The notes under the pieces are model-generated. The model saw only the letters and a program-made list of their open reading frames with translations, had not been told where the DNA came from and did no database searches. Positions 36,967 to 49,046 of a DNA stretch of 64,000 nucleotides are shown here, piece by piece. Numbering within the stretch: position 1 is the stretch's first letter; each line of letters starts with the position of its first letter. Made by a program: the position numbers and the translations under genes. Origin of the DNA: Calendula officinalis (taxonomy: Eukaryota; Streptophyta; Magnoliopsida; Asterales; Asteraceae); NCBI GenBank assembly GCA_963853835.1, contig OY970832.1:25662208-25726207 (forward strand), given 5' to 3'.

Positions 36967-37997
36967 ATCAGCCCTACACCTGTCGTTTCTTTCAAACCTC
37001 CGACGTTTGTTCCTCCACCTATCGTAACGGCCAACATTCCGGTGCCCGTATCTCGTTCGGGGGCATCAGCGTTATGGAGGCTTCCTGTTGCTTCGTCCAC
37101 CAGTTCTGCCGTTGCTATGTTTGAAAGCCAACTTTTTAGCTCCGGGGCCGCCACTTCATCACTGATTAGAGAATCCCTTTCTCCCCAGTCTGCTCGTAGT
37201 CAATCGTCGCTTCCTCCTTTCTCTTCTGCAGGTATGTACCTTATATAATACGCTTATACCTTCCATTACTCATCTTCCCTTACCCTTTCTTTTTTGTAGG
37301 TGGACCAATGCGCACTGTTGGTTCCCTCTTTACTACAACTGCTTCCGAACCTGCTAGGCAGAGTGGCCTCTTCGGGCGGTTGGATCCCCCAGAGTTACCC
37401 CACCTACGGCTCTTGTTACTTCTACTGCTCCTGTTGGAACCTCCTTTCCTGGGGATTTCGCGGATGTACCCGATGCTGACTTGTTTTCTCGAGCTAAATC
37501 CGGGCTTCTGGGTTCTGTTGAGCTTTTGTCTGAGCTTCAGGCTCGTAATACCCGTCGTGAGCAAGATTTTGGAAAACAAGGAACAAAGTTCGAACGTATT
37601 TCTGCACTGATGAAAACCCTCCAAAGTTTGTATGACGGAGAGGTGAAGAAAAGGGGACAACTGTCTGAGCAACTTTCGATGGATCGTGAAGAGGGTAGGA
37701 AGACTGTTGCGGACTTGCGGGCACAACTATCCGAATTGGAGAAACAGCAGAGTGCCTCATCTGCGAGGATTGCCGAACTGGAGCTGGCTTTGGTAGAGAA
37801 AGATACCTGTTTGAAGGAGGCGGAGAATCAACTCTCAGATATGAACGCCGAAAATGAATCGCTCAAGCTAGAGGTCGAGATGCAGGAAGGAATGTTATCT
37901 TCAAAGCAGGATGACATAACTTGGTTGCTTCGGAAGGGTATTCCCAGAGTTATTAAGGCGTTCTTAAATTCTGACGAGTTTGTTCAGAAGAACTCCT

Positions 37998-40900
37998 TGA
38001 AGGGTTTCATTGATACTGATTGACCACTTGGGTCAACCTCCTAGTCACTTGGTTCGAACCATACTGACCAAGAACATGGACTTGTTCTTGACCGGTTAAA
38101 ACCAACTAGCTGATTTAATCCCTAAATGCGGAACTGAGATTAAACCTAATCCTTAAACCCTAAAGGATTGGGATCTTGGAAATCTAGATTAGATTAACAA
38201 AAAGAAACCTTGTACGAAAAACCCGAACACACACAATGCTTGTGTGTTTCGGTCGACCATCACCAAAGAACCCTAGGGTTCTTTGGTCTAAATTCGTCCA
38301 AGAGGGAGAAGAGAGAAAAGGGTTTTCTCAAAACATACCTTGTTGTTTGCTTAAGATAGATCCACTGATGATGAACAAATCGAGCGATCTTCTAGTTGAT
38401 CTAAGCAATGAACTTGATCTTCGAATCTTCAAGACTTGAAGAACACGAAGAACACGAAGAACGAAGAACACCAAGAACTTGGTGTTGTTCTTGTTCGGCC
38501 GAAACCTAGGAGAGAGGGGGCTAGGGTTTCGGATTTTGGGAGCAAGGAATAAGGGAACCCCATGCCTTCTATTTATAATAGGAGGACTTTCACTTAGGGC
38601 CCTTCTAGTTTAATTAATATTAATACTTAATTAAACTTATCCTTTTTTCACTTTAAACCCTTATAGTTTTACTAGTAATTATTATCCCACTTAATTATTA
38701 AATGTCTAGTATTATAAACTTATATATATTTTGTGTATATTACATATACAAAATATACACTTGTATTTAATACTTTTAATAATTAATTAGACAATAATAT
38801 TATCCAACACTATATGATTTAACAGCTTTAAATCACTTAAACTACTACTTTTGACCTAGTCAAAAACCCATAGTTTAACCCTTTAAGAATTAATCAATTA
38901 TCAAAGTCATCCTTTGGATTTGCGAATATCCAACATTCTTTTTAAGGGAATCATGACTTTTATTGACTACTGTATCTAACAAAGTAAAGACACTTGAAAC
39001 GATACTTCTAATTCTTAAGTGTATTAGTATCTTTTAAGAATCTTATTTAATGCCAAAGTCATTTCTTGGATTTCTCAAATATCCATTATTCCTATTAGGG
39101 AATTATGATTTGATTAAATATTGTATTTATTACAAGTATAAAAGACTTGCAATAATACCTTTTAATTCTTAAATACTTTAATATAGTTTTGTCCCTTTTT
39201 AAGAGTTCATTTAATGTCTAAGTCATTTCACTTGGATTATACGAATATCTAATTATTCCCATTAAGGAATTATGACTTCATTAAATTCCTTTATTACAAA
39301 TATATAAAAAAAACTTGTAATAATGCTCTTTAAAGTCTATCTTGACTATATCCAATATAATCATACTATATTAATACTAACACTTTGAAACTTACTATCA
39401 TAAGTAACCATTACTTAAGATGTTTCAACTAGGTTCAATAACTTGTGAACCTTATGCTTTTCATAAAATCTCTTAAATACTTTAGAAGAAAAACTTCTAA
39501 TTTCTAGTATCTAAGTATTGAGCTTCTAAAACATTACTCATACAACAATCAAACAAGTATGAAATATAAAGTAAATCAAAACTTGACTTACAACCTAGTC
39601 ATAAAACCTTGACTAGTGTAATCATCACACATGCACACACATAATATAATTCAAATATGGATTCCTTATTAAAACCAAATGAAAACTCGTTTTAACATAA
39701 AATAAAAATTATCCAAACAATAAAAAATAAAATTGTTTTTGCTGAATCCATAAAATACTGAATTATAAAATCTTGGTGCTTGTGGAATCACCATCTCATG
39801 CTGGTCACGTTCACTTTCCATCTCCTCCTGCAAAAGTTAGATTACTCGTAATGTACTTTACAAGTATCTAAAAGTGATTAAGAAGTGTGGTTGTGTTACC
39901 TGAGGAACTTGCGTTTCCTCCACCACCACTTGCACCCTTTGGACAATTCTTTTTCCAATGCCCAGCCTCACCACACTTGAAGCACCGATTCTCGGTCCTC
40001 GCTGTGTTAGGCTTAAACTTCTTGACCTTTTGTTTGACACTTTTACCATTTGGCACTCCTTGGATAGGATTGGTTTTACCCTTTCCTTTGCCACCATGCC
40101 CTCTTCTCTTCTTGCCACCACCACTGCTATTACCGATCACTAGAACATCCTTAGATTTGGTCCCCAAACTCAATTCAGCTGTCTTGAGCATGGAATGTAG
40201 CTCAGCAATGGATTTCTCCATATTATACATATTGTAGTTGACTACAAAAGGCTTGTAGTCATCAGACAATGAATTGAGTATAGTGTCTGTTGCCATTTGC
40301 AACGGTATGGGGTGACCAAGTCTAGCCAAGTGATCCATGTGTCCTTTCATTTTCATGACGTGGGCACTCACCGGCGTTCCTTTGACCATCTTGCAAGAGT
40401 TGAAAGCTCGATTGATGTCGAACCTCTCAGTGCGAGCTTGCTCTTGAAATGAATCCCTAAGTTGCTGGATCATCTCAAATGCAGGCACATCCATAAGTCC
40501 TGCTTGTAATTCTGGACTCATGGTTGCGAGCATCAAACAGCTCACATCGAGCGCATCACTGACATGCTTATCATAAGCTTGCCTTGCTTCAGCTCTAGCA
40601 TTAGCCGCAGGGACATTATGTACTGCTCTTTCCAAGACATACCACTTTCTCTCATGCCTGAGCACAATACGAAGATTGCGCTCCCAGTTGAGAAAGTTTG
40701 ACCCAGTCAATTTGTCTTTTTCGAGGATTGAGCGAAGTGAGAGATTGTTGGTACTTGTCGTTGTGGTTGTTGCTGCCATCTACAAATCAAACCCAGTTTA
40801 ATTAGTATTCATCAATAAACATTCTCTAAAATATATTATAAACCCATAATTAATATTTTAGGCCTAGGATCCATATATCACATTCTCGCCGCAAGGTTTG

Positions 40901-43900
40901 GGCACTTCCCGACGAGACATGTTGTTTCTGGTAGGTAACATCCTTACCGATCGTATCAAGACTTGACACGATTCCTAGGGGTCGTAGAATCTTTAGACTT
41001 ATAACTTATTACAACTTTGTACAATCTAGTTGTACATTTCTAAGTTAGTAATAAAGTCTAGTATGTTTATTCTACTCAAGTACTTTTTGGGCCGGGACTC
41101 CCGATTATCACCAAAGTAGATCAGACCATCTAAGACAGTGCGATGTTCTGCGCCGGGACTCCCGATTATCACAGAACCTTACGCACCCTAACACTCGCAA
41201 TGATTTAAATCCATATCTAAGGTTCTTTATCCTTACAATATGAATATCGTTTAACAAGTGAGGTGTTCCATTAGGTGGATAGTACTTAGATCTAAGATTT
41301 TCTTGGGTTTGTTTAAGTCTTGAACTAAACTTAAACCTTATTCCAATCTTAATCCTTGTTTAAAATATGTGATTTGTGAATTCAAGAATTCAACAAGTCA
41401 TCCCTTTTTAAACTTTAAGAACTTTCTTTAAAACTTATAGTTTCAAGAATTTGCGCGTTTTATATGTATACCTAAAAACGAGGTGTACAAAACGTATCAC
41501 TAGGTTTTGTGGAAAACCTTATCTAGAGTAAAACTTACTTGTTTTATCTTTCTTAAAAAAAACTTAAAACTTATGTTAAACTTTTAATCCTTTTACGATT
41601 CATAGACTTGAATCATAAATCTAGTTTAATACACCTAGTTTTTCATATGTTTAATAATGAAATCAAACATTTGTTTTGACTTACTAGATTTCACCAAAAC
41701 TTATGTCTTAACGACACATTCATAAACTTTGTGATTTTCTTGTGCAGCTCCCACTAGCTCCAACAATCATGATGGAACTTAAGTTAACACAATCACCGGT
41801 TTATACTTGGTGAACCTAATAAACTTATTATATAAAGACTATATATAATAATTCTTAGTTTGTTTAAACCTTTCTTACATTTAACTTGAACTAGTTAAAT
41901 ATAGGTTCTTGTTATTTACACTTGATCATTAATCTAGTATATTATTACATGACTTGTAAAATACTTATATTATACTTGTATAATTACTAGTTATAACAAC
42001 CTATAACTTTATACACCTTATAATATTAATATATAACTTTGTATATTTCTAGTTCATCATATAATCTCAACTTGTACAATTTCTAGTTATAATGGAATCA
42101 TAACTTTGTACTTTCTAGTTTTAATTATATAATTAACTTATACAATTACTAGTTATATTATTATATCTCTAAAGATCAAAATAACATTATTTTAATGTTC
42201 CATTTAATCTTGTGTTTATTATATATATACATATATATTTACTTTTAAAATAAACTTGTAATCATTCTAATAAGAATATTACATCTAATTTATATGTATT
42301 TTAACTTGAACTAATTAAAATACTTATAAACTACTTTATTTATTAAAATTCATTTTATCTTTTAAATATTTAAAATTCGAATATATATATAAATATAAAT
42401 AAATACATCTTGTTAATTTCTTGAACTAGAAATTAACACTTCTTTTAATTCTCATTTATTAGTCTAACCCTAATCTTGTTTTTTATCAACCAAAACTAGG
42501 GTTTTGACTTTCTTGATCAAAGACATTATTTAATTAAAAGATTAATTCTAATCAATCCTATTTAAACAATAAACTTTGTTTAAATTTTAAGATGGATTAT
42601 AACCTTAATAAATTTATTTAGACTTTTTAATTTAAAACTTTTAGACAATAAACTTTGTCTAGATTTCTAGGTTAAAGAACTAGTCTTTAATAAATCTATT
42701 AAGATAATAATTAAACCTATTAAACATAAACTTGTTTAATTATCTAGGTTTTAGATTATCATCCTAATTAATCCTTTAAACAATTAAACTCAACTAGTTT
42801 AATGTTCTAGGGTTCTAGATCGCATCTAGGGTTTTTCGGAAAAATCCTTAAAGTCTAGGAAACTTTTCCACCAATTAAACTAGGCTAGTTTAACAAAACT
42901 TGGTGTCCAAGATACTCCTTGATCACGAAATCTTAAGAAAAGGAAGGAATCCTTTTTGATCAATTAAACCAAATCTTGGTTTAACATACTTGATCCTAGA
43001 TTTGGAAGATCATACAATTAAGGAAAGAATCCTCTTGATCAAGATTTTTGACAATCTTGATCCTAGGGTTCTAGATTTCTGAAAAATAGCTAGGGTTAGG
43101 GAAAAGAAGCCTTTTGATCAATTAAACAAATCTTATTTAACATACTTGATCCTAGGGTTCTTTGCCTTACACGAATTTTCTAGGGTTTTCTAGAATCCTT
43201 TTGACCAATTAAACTTAACTAGTTTAACATACTTGGTCCTAGGGTTCTAACCCTAATTCGTAAATTAAGAAGAGGAAGAAGAAGTTGGAACAAAAAAACT
43301 TAATAAAAATTAAACAAACAAACTTTGTTAATCTAGTTTAGATCTCTAAACCACCGCTCTGATACCACTGAAGGGTTTTGATAGAAACTGATTGACCACT
43401 TGGGTCAACCTCCTAGTCACTTGGTCCTAACCATACTGACCAAGAACATGAACTTGTTCTTGACCGGTTAAAACCAACTAGCTAATTTAATCCCTAATGC
43501 GGAACTGAGATTAAACTTAATCCTTAAACCCTAAAGGATTGGGATCTTGGAAATCTAGATTAGATTAACAAAAAAAAACCTTGTACGAAAAACCCGAACA
43601 CACACAATGCTTGTGTGTTTCGGTCGACCAACACCAAAGAACCCTAGGGTTCTTTGGTCGAAGTTCGTCCAAGAGGGAGAAGAGAGAAAAGGGTTTTCTC
43701 AAAACATACCTTGTTGTTTGCTTAAGATAGATCCACTGATGATGAACAAGTCAAGCGATCTTCTAGTTGATCTAAGAAATGAACTTGATCTTCGAATCTT
43801 CAAGACTTGAATAACACGAAGAACACGAAGAACGAACGAAGAACAATTGAAGAACACAATGCTTGTGTTCTTCCTTGTATTCGGCCGAAATAGGGAGAGG

Positions 43901-44520
43901 AGGGGGCAAGGATTTCGTGGGGTTGTGTAAGGGGTTTTAGGGTTACCCTAAGCCTCTTATTTATAGATAAATAAGTTGCGCTTAGAACCCTCTAGTTTAA
44001 TTAATATTAGATCTTTAATTAAACTTCCTTTTAACACTTCCAACCCTTATAGTTTAACTAGTTTATTATTATTGCACTTAACTATTAAATGTCTAGTATT
44101 AATACACTAATAATTGGGTACCCATATACACGAATTATATATACTTGTATTTATACTTTTAATAATTAATTATATAATAACCTTTATATAATTTATACAA
44201 CAATATTATCCAATTTACTATATGATTTAATAGCTTTTAAATCATATTATGGATAATCTATAATTAACACATTGTATATTTACTCAACTAGTAAATGTAC
44301 AAATACTTGTATTAATTAGTTAGTTAAACTAATCTAGTAATAAGTTAAACTTAACTTAATACTTTAACTTGATTCATAATGACTATTATGAATCACTCCT
44401 CTTCGTTGTGTCATCGCTTATCTTGCTCGTATTACATGCACTCACCGGTGTGACCCTTAAGTGTTTCGTAGGCATGGATGTATCATCATAGGTTGACCAA
44501 CTGTGCACATAAATCCTTCA
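37998..44520 (-). mobile_element. TR-GAG type copia element, copy 2 (internal deletion, no TSD)
   Basis: The right LTR is complete (43369-44520) and is followed on the minus strand by the primer site TGGTATCAGAGC (43367-43356). The left LTR is truncated: at about 38835 it passes directly into sequence equivalent to 31307 of copy 1, so about 1.7 kb (copy-1 positions 29569-31306, LTR end plus internal DNA) is missing. Flanking bases (ctcct on the left, ccttc on the right) do not match. The left neighbour is the antisense ORF and the right neighbour is RT, so outer-element DNA was also lost here. The leader and gag region are closely similar to copy 1, including the paired GCCGGGACTCCCGATTATCA motifs (41091-41111, 41152-41172). 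Confidence 0.85.
39868..40779 (-). CDS. Copia GAG of TR-GAG copy 2, intact (303 aa)
   Basis: A single uninterrupted frame with start MAATTTTTSTNNLSLRSILE, the gag core, a basic linker (GGGKKRRGHGGKGKGKTNP) and one CCHC zinc knuckle (CFKCGEAGHWKKNCP, near residues 270-284), ending LLNHF. It is the only coding frame of the element, with no protease or pol attached. Amino-acid identity with copy 1 is high. The intact frame suggests recent selection on, or recent insertion of, a GAG-only element; GAG may help package its own RNA while enzymes come from an autonomous copia. Confidence 0.92.
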   Translation of the reverse strand: MAATTTTTSTNNLSLRSILEKDKLTGSNFLNWERNLRIVLRHERKWYVLERAVHNVPAANARAEARQAYDKHVSDALDVSCLMLATMSPELQAGLMDVPAFEMIQQLRDSFQEQARTERFDINRAFNSCKMVKGTPVSAHVMKMKGHMDHLARLGHPIPLQMATDTILNSLSDDYKPFVVNYNMYNMEKSIAELHSMLKTAELSLGTKSKDVLVIGNSSGGGKKRRGHGGKGKGKTNPIQGVPNGKSVKQKVKKFKPNTARTENRCFKCGEAGHWKKNCPKGASGGGGNASSSGNTTTLLNHF

Positions 44521-45264
44521 CCTTCCCCCACTCATCCCGAAAGAACACTTCTTGGGATTTAGTTTCATGTTGATCTTCCTTAGCTGTAACAACGTTTCTT
44601 CTACATCCTGAAGTAAGTTTTCATCTTTCCTACTTTTAATGACCATGTCATCAACATATACTTCCAGATTTTGACCGATCTGTCTCTCAAAGGCCTTGTC
44701 TACCAAACGTTGATACGTGGCCCCTGCATTCCGGAGACCGAAATGCATTTTTACATAGCAAAACGTTCCTTTAGCCGTATGGAACGCCGTTTTCTCTTCG
44801 TCTTCCTGTGTCATCTGAACCTGATGGTACCCCTTATACGCATCTAGGAACGACTTCCATTTGTATCCCCCCAACGATTTCACCTTTTGTTCTATCTCTG
44901 GGAGAGGGTAGCTATCTTTGGGGCATGCTTTATTGAGGTCTTTGAAATCTACACACATGCGCATAGATTTGTCTCCCTTTTTGATTAACCCCGGATTCGC
45001 TATCCATTCGGGATATCGCGTGCTTCGTAGGACTCCGGCATCTACCCAATCTTTGACTTCTTTGTTCACGATCTCGTTTCGTTCCGATGCCATTCCTCAT
45101 TTCGTCTGTTTTATTAGACGGAAAGAGGGATTGACCATCAGCCTGTGTTCTGCTACTTCCCGGGATACTCCGGTCATATCCTTTGGTTTCCATGCGAAAA
45201 CCTCTTTGTGTTTTTTCAACAACTCCCCCAGATCTCTTTTTAATAACGTCGGTAAGTTCCCCCC
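44521..45264 (-). pseudogene. Ty3/gypsy (Tat) reverse transcriptase, truncated and with stops
   Basis: The longest frame (45093-44518) carries CVDFKDLNKACPKDSYPLPE, FLDAYKGYHQVQM, FGLRNAGATYQRLV and the active-site motif VYVDDMVIKSR, ending at KKCSFGMSGG where TR-GAG copy 2 begins. Upstream in the same frame (HKEVFAWKPKDMTGV; NPSFRLIKQTK) there is an in-frame TGA before GMASERNEI and another upstream at 45272-45270. Both look like CGA-to-TGA changes. RNase H and integrase are absent. Non-functional. Confidence 0.88.
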
Positions 45265-45265
45265 G

Positions 45266-46170
45266 ATTCAGACGGTTAGATCAGGATACTCCGGATTAAC
45301 TACAACGTGAGCCTCTTCTTGTTCCGTCCAACTATCTTGGTGAGTGACACTATTACACTCCAAGGGGGCATCGGCATACTCTGGGTTGTGATGACGCCAT
45401 GTTCCGAAGGAAATTTTAGTAAACCATGAATCGTTGAAGCAACGGCTTGGAATTGCCACAAGCCTGTCCTTCCCAAGATGGCATTGTACCTGGAAGGTGC
45501 CTCTATGACGATGAACTCTGCCAGGATTGTTTTATTAAGGGGTTTCTCCCAATCAGCCAGCATGATGGGAAGGTGTATCTTCCCTTTGGGCCAAACGGAC
45601 TGTCCGGAGAACCCAATAACCGGAGCCTTCGCCGGCTTCAAGAAAGCTTTTATTTCAGTTGAAAATTTATCGAAGCAGTGACCATACATGATGTTTGCTA
45701 AGCTTCCTCCATCTAGATATATTCGTCGTACCATTGTTTTTGCTATAATCCCAAAGACCGCCAAATAAATATTCAACTGAAATAAAAGCTTTCTTGAAGC
45801 CGGCGAAGGCTCCGGTTATTGGGTTCTCTGGACAGTCCGTTTGGCCCAAAGTGAAGATACACCTTCCCTTCATGCTGGCTGATTGGGAGAAAACCCTCAA
45901 TAAAACAAGCCTGGCAGAGTTCATCATCATAGAGGCACCTTCCAGTTACAATGCCATCTTGGGAAGGACGGGCTTGTGGCAATTCTAAGCCGTTGCTTCA
46001 ACGATTCATGGTTTGCTAAAATTTCCTTCGGAACATGGCGTCATCACAACCCAGAGTATGCCGATGCCCCCCTTGGAGTGTAATAGCGTCACTCACCAAG
46101 ATAGTTGGACGGAACAAGAAGAGGCTCACGTTGTAGTTAATCCGGAGTATCCTGATCTAACCGTCTGAAT
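45266..46170. repeat. 406-bp inverted repeat made of Tat protease sequence, 94-base spacer
   Basis: The left arm (45266-45670) reads as protease on the minus strand; the right arm (45765-46170) is its reverse complement and reads as the same protein on the plus strand. I count about 14 differences over 406 positions, roughly 96.5% identity. The spacer 45671-45764 encodes, on the minus strand, the protease start with the active-site motif YLDGGSLANIMY. The right arm lies where the protease N-terminus or gag-protease linker should be. Arms share one TGA (outer ends) but also have private lesions: a lost C in the left arm and a CAA-to-TAA stop in the right arm. A transcript would fold into a long hairpin. 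Confidence 0.93.
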
Positions 46171-46836
46171 TCTACTATTCCTCCCCGTCTCTTCCCCAAA
46201 AAGGGGGGCTTTGTCTCTTCTTCCAGGGCAAAAATCTCCGCATTATATACTGCTACCTCATTTTTTTGCAGGAGGTTCTATAACAGCCACTTCCTCCTTT
46301 CCTTTGCCTTGTGCTTCCTTCTCCCTTTTGTAACTTTCACACGAAGCGGTGGTATGTCCCATGATTTTATGGAAATCACAGTAGGCGTTTGGGTCCCTGG
46401 GATACCTCTTCCTTGGTGTTCTTCCTTCAGCCGGCTTTCGTGTTTCGTGAGCTGAGAAAACTTCCCGCCGGGACGGAGCGTATCGATCATATGAAGATTT
46501 TCCTTCATAGGCTCGTCCACGATACGGGGGTTTTCCTATGTAGCTTGTTCGCAGCTGACTCTTTCCTTTCTCACTGTTCCGGAACGAACTGGAGCCTACC
46601 GTCCCCTTTTTTTCATGTGTTTCGAAGCGTAGTTTCTCTTCACTTTCTTCTTCCTGTTTGAGTACCTTATTTACCGCGTTAATCATATCGTCCGCTTTCA
46701 CGAAGAATCTTTTTGACAGCTCCCGGAACAACTCCCCTTCTTCGGAGACCATACGTAAAGGCTGCTATTATGAGCGAATCTTCTCGGACGGGCATTTTCC
46801 GGCTTTGTTCGTTGAATCTTTTGAAGTATGATTCTT
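46171..46836 (-). pseudogene. Tat GAG, C-terminal part
   Basis: The frame 46752-46258 has LFRELSKRFFVKADDMINAV, a basic Arg/Tyr-rich linker and the Tat zinc-finger variant YCDFHKIMGHTTASC. Upstream (46836-46753) YFKRFNEQSRKMPV and LIIAAFTYGL continue the gag core in another frame, so a small indel near 46750 shifted it. The frame begins abruptly at 46836 against an LTR. Its N-terminal partner is at 48214-49016. Confidence 0.85.
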
Positions 46837-48213
46837 CGTTGAAACTTGATTCTTCGAGGACGGAAGGCGTACCTCTCCATTGGATACGTCAGATCCTGAA
46901 ACAAACAACAATCCTAGTTAGAGGCCTTCCGGCATTTGCTCCCAGAAGACACTCTGATGCCTAAGTAAGAAAACGATACGATGGGTAGGCTAAGTCAATG
47001 ATATGTAATTGAAAGGAAGCGTATTCAATATCTTTGGTGGTTATTAAATGCAGGAATTTAATTCGTAGTGTAGTAAATGTGGGTTGGAATTGGATACCTG
47101 TTGTGATTGCTAAGTGCCCCATTTATAGCTAATTAAATGGGCGGGATATGCAACAGGAGGGATGAGCGGGATAACTAGCTACGCAGTATTATCCGCCCCG
47201 TCCGTTTGTCCATCGGTCATTAGGCAAAGGCCCAACCTTTTGGCCCAGAGGGTAAAGCACCGATCCTCCGTCAGGGCGCTTCCTGCGCGCCGCCCGCATT
47301 TAATGTTCATGTGGTTTCGCGCCACCTTTCCTTTAAATCCGGGTACGCAATCAGACTCCTTGGGAACTGGGTGAGTCGGTCTGGATTGTCGTCTTCCACC
47401 TTCCTGCGCCTTATCCTTCCATTCGTGCATGTTCGCTTCGTTATACGTAGTATAGTTCATCAAGTCCCCTTTGTTAGAATTAACTTTCGCGTAGTAAGTT
47501 AGTTTTAACTGTTGCTTTTACCTTACCCGTCACTTAGAGCGTCTGAAAATATTACCGTTAGATCACCATGTTACCGTTGCTTTGTGCGGGAGTTTTCTTT
47601 TTCTGACCGTTAAATGTTATTTAAATATCCGATTTTCACGCCCTTTGGCCTTCCCTTCCTCATATATATTCACGCGCATCCCCTTCTTCCATTGCCACTT
47701 TCTTCGCTTTGATTTTAAACTTTCTCCCTGCGCCTTTGATTTTCTTATCTTCTATTTCCTCTTGATCTTCCCCCTATCTTTCCTTACTAATAACAATTAT
47801 GAGGAAAGATAAATCATCCAAAGACAAAACCGATAAACCCTCAAAGGAGGTGAAGACTGCTCTAAACATATATTCAACCTTTTCCACCACTGATCTTCAC
47901 CGGATTACCACCGAGTATTACAACGATCAACGGTACAAGCTTTTGCTGCCGAAGGAGGCCGATACCATACTTTTTGCTCCGGCAGGTTATGAACCTATTA
48001 ATTTTCAATTCCTTCTTGGAGGGTTACGATTCCCGATTGATCCTTTCATCCTTGCCGTTTTACAGAACCTTGGTTTACACATCGCTTAGCTTGCTCCAAA
48101 CTCTCTTCGCAAGGTGTTTGGCTTTATTATGCTCTGCCGATCCCTTGGTATTCCTCTTTCTGTCCCATTATTCCATTTTTTCTATACCGTCACTGGTCGT
48201 GGTGATTGGGATT
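46837..48213 (+). mobile_element. LTR plus antisense-ORF fragment of a second Tat copy inside gag
   Basis: 46837-47462 is a full-length LTR (first base C instead of T). 47463-48213 matches 27063-27815, including the antisense ORF start at 47799. That ORF ends early at a TAG (48087-48089, CAG in the other copy). The match stops at about 48213 and Tat gag resumes. The fragment separates gag segments ending QQKKYQKK and starting SYFKRFNEQ; only a few codons between them seem lost. It could be a nested copy that later lost its other end, or an aberrant insertion. Confidence 0.8.
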
Positions 48214-49016
48214 TTTTCTGATACTTCTTTTGCTGTATGAAGCTGTGGTTAAACAGCGCAGCAAGCTCTTCGAAGCTGGTAATGCTCCTTTGGGGCAAGC
48301 TGGACAACCAATACTGAGCTGAGCCTTCCAACGTTCATGCGAAGTATAAACGACATAGCTTTTGGTCCATCGGGATCATTCTAACAGCCCATCGGAAGCT
48401 AGCTATGTGGTCGTCCGGATCTCCGGTCCCGTCATATGACTTGACTCTGGGCCCTTTGAGTCCCGGGGGAATCGGCATCTCGTTAATTTCGTCGGTGAAT
48501 GGAGATCGAAAACTCCGACGCGTTGAAGAGTGATGTTGAGCGAGTTTTTCTTCTCTCCCCCCAGGGGTTCGCTCTCTTTTTCTCTCCGAACTTCGCTCTC
48601 TCCTTCTCTCCGGAGTTCGCATTCTCCTTCTCTCCGGAGTTCGCGTTCTTCTTTCTTTTTCCCGTCCGGATTCCTGGTCTTGGACCCGAGCAGGAGGGGT
48701 TTTTTCCCTGTAAACTTCTTCCGCGGATTCCTCTTCCGTGGACTCTTCACTAGAATAAGTTAGAGTCCTTCCGACTCCGCTTGTTCTTTCTATAGTCTTT
48801 CTCCGACTTTTCTCCCCGTCTCGTAGCTGCCGGAACTTGCAGAAGAGATTGAACTCTTTGATTTCCTCCTCCGTCGGATCATCCTTTCCGGATCCAGAAG
48901 GGGGAGGGCACGTCGCAGTGTTAACAACGGCTGAAGCGGGAAAAAGGAGGAGTAGGATCATCTCTTGGTGGTGTCAGAGACTGATTCCCTCCTTCCGGTG
49001 TTAATTCGAGGACCAT
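48214..49016 (-). pseudogene. Tat GAG, N-terminal part
   Basis: Starts MVLELTPEGG at 49016, 30 bases after the primer-binding site, then shifts frame near 48930. The frame 48961-48335 carries acidic and then strongly basic RTPERRR-type repeats, followed by the gag core PFTDEINEMPIPPGLKGPRV, YDGTGDPDDHIASFRWAV and KLCRLYFA. A TGA follows where related gags have Arg (CGA), then TLEGSAQYWLSSLPQRSITS and LAALFNHSFIQQKKY up to the fragment boundary. Confidence 0.85.
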
Positions 49017-49046
49017 TTTGTTCGAGGTCCCACGGATGGCGCCAAA

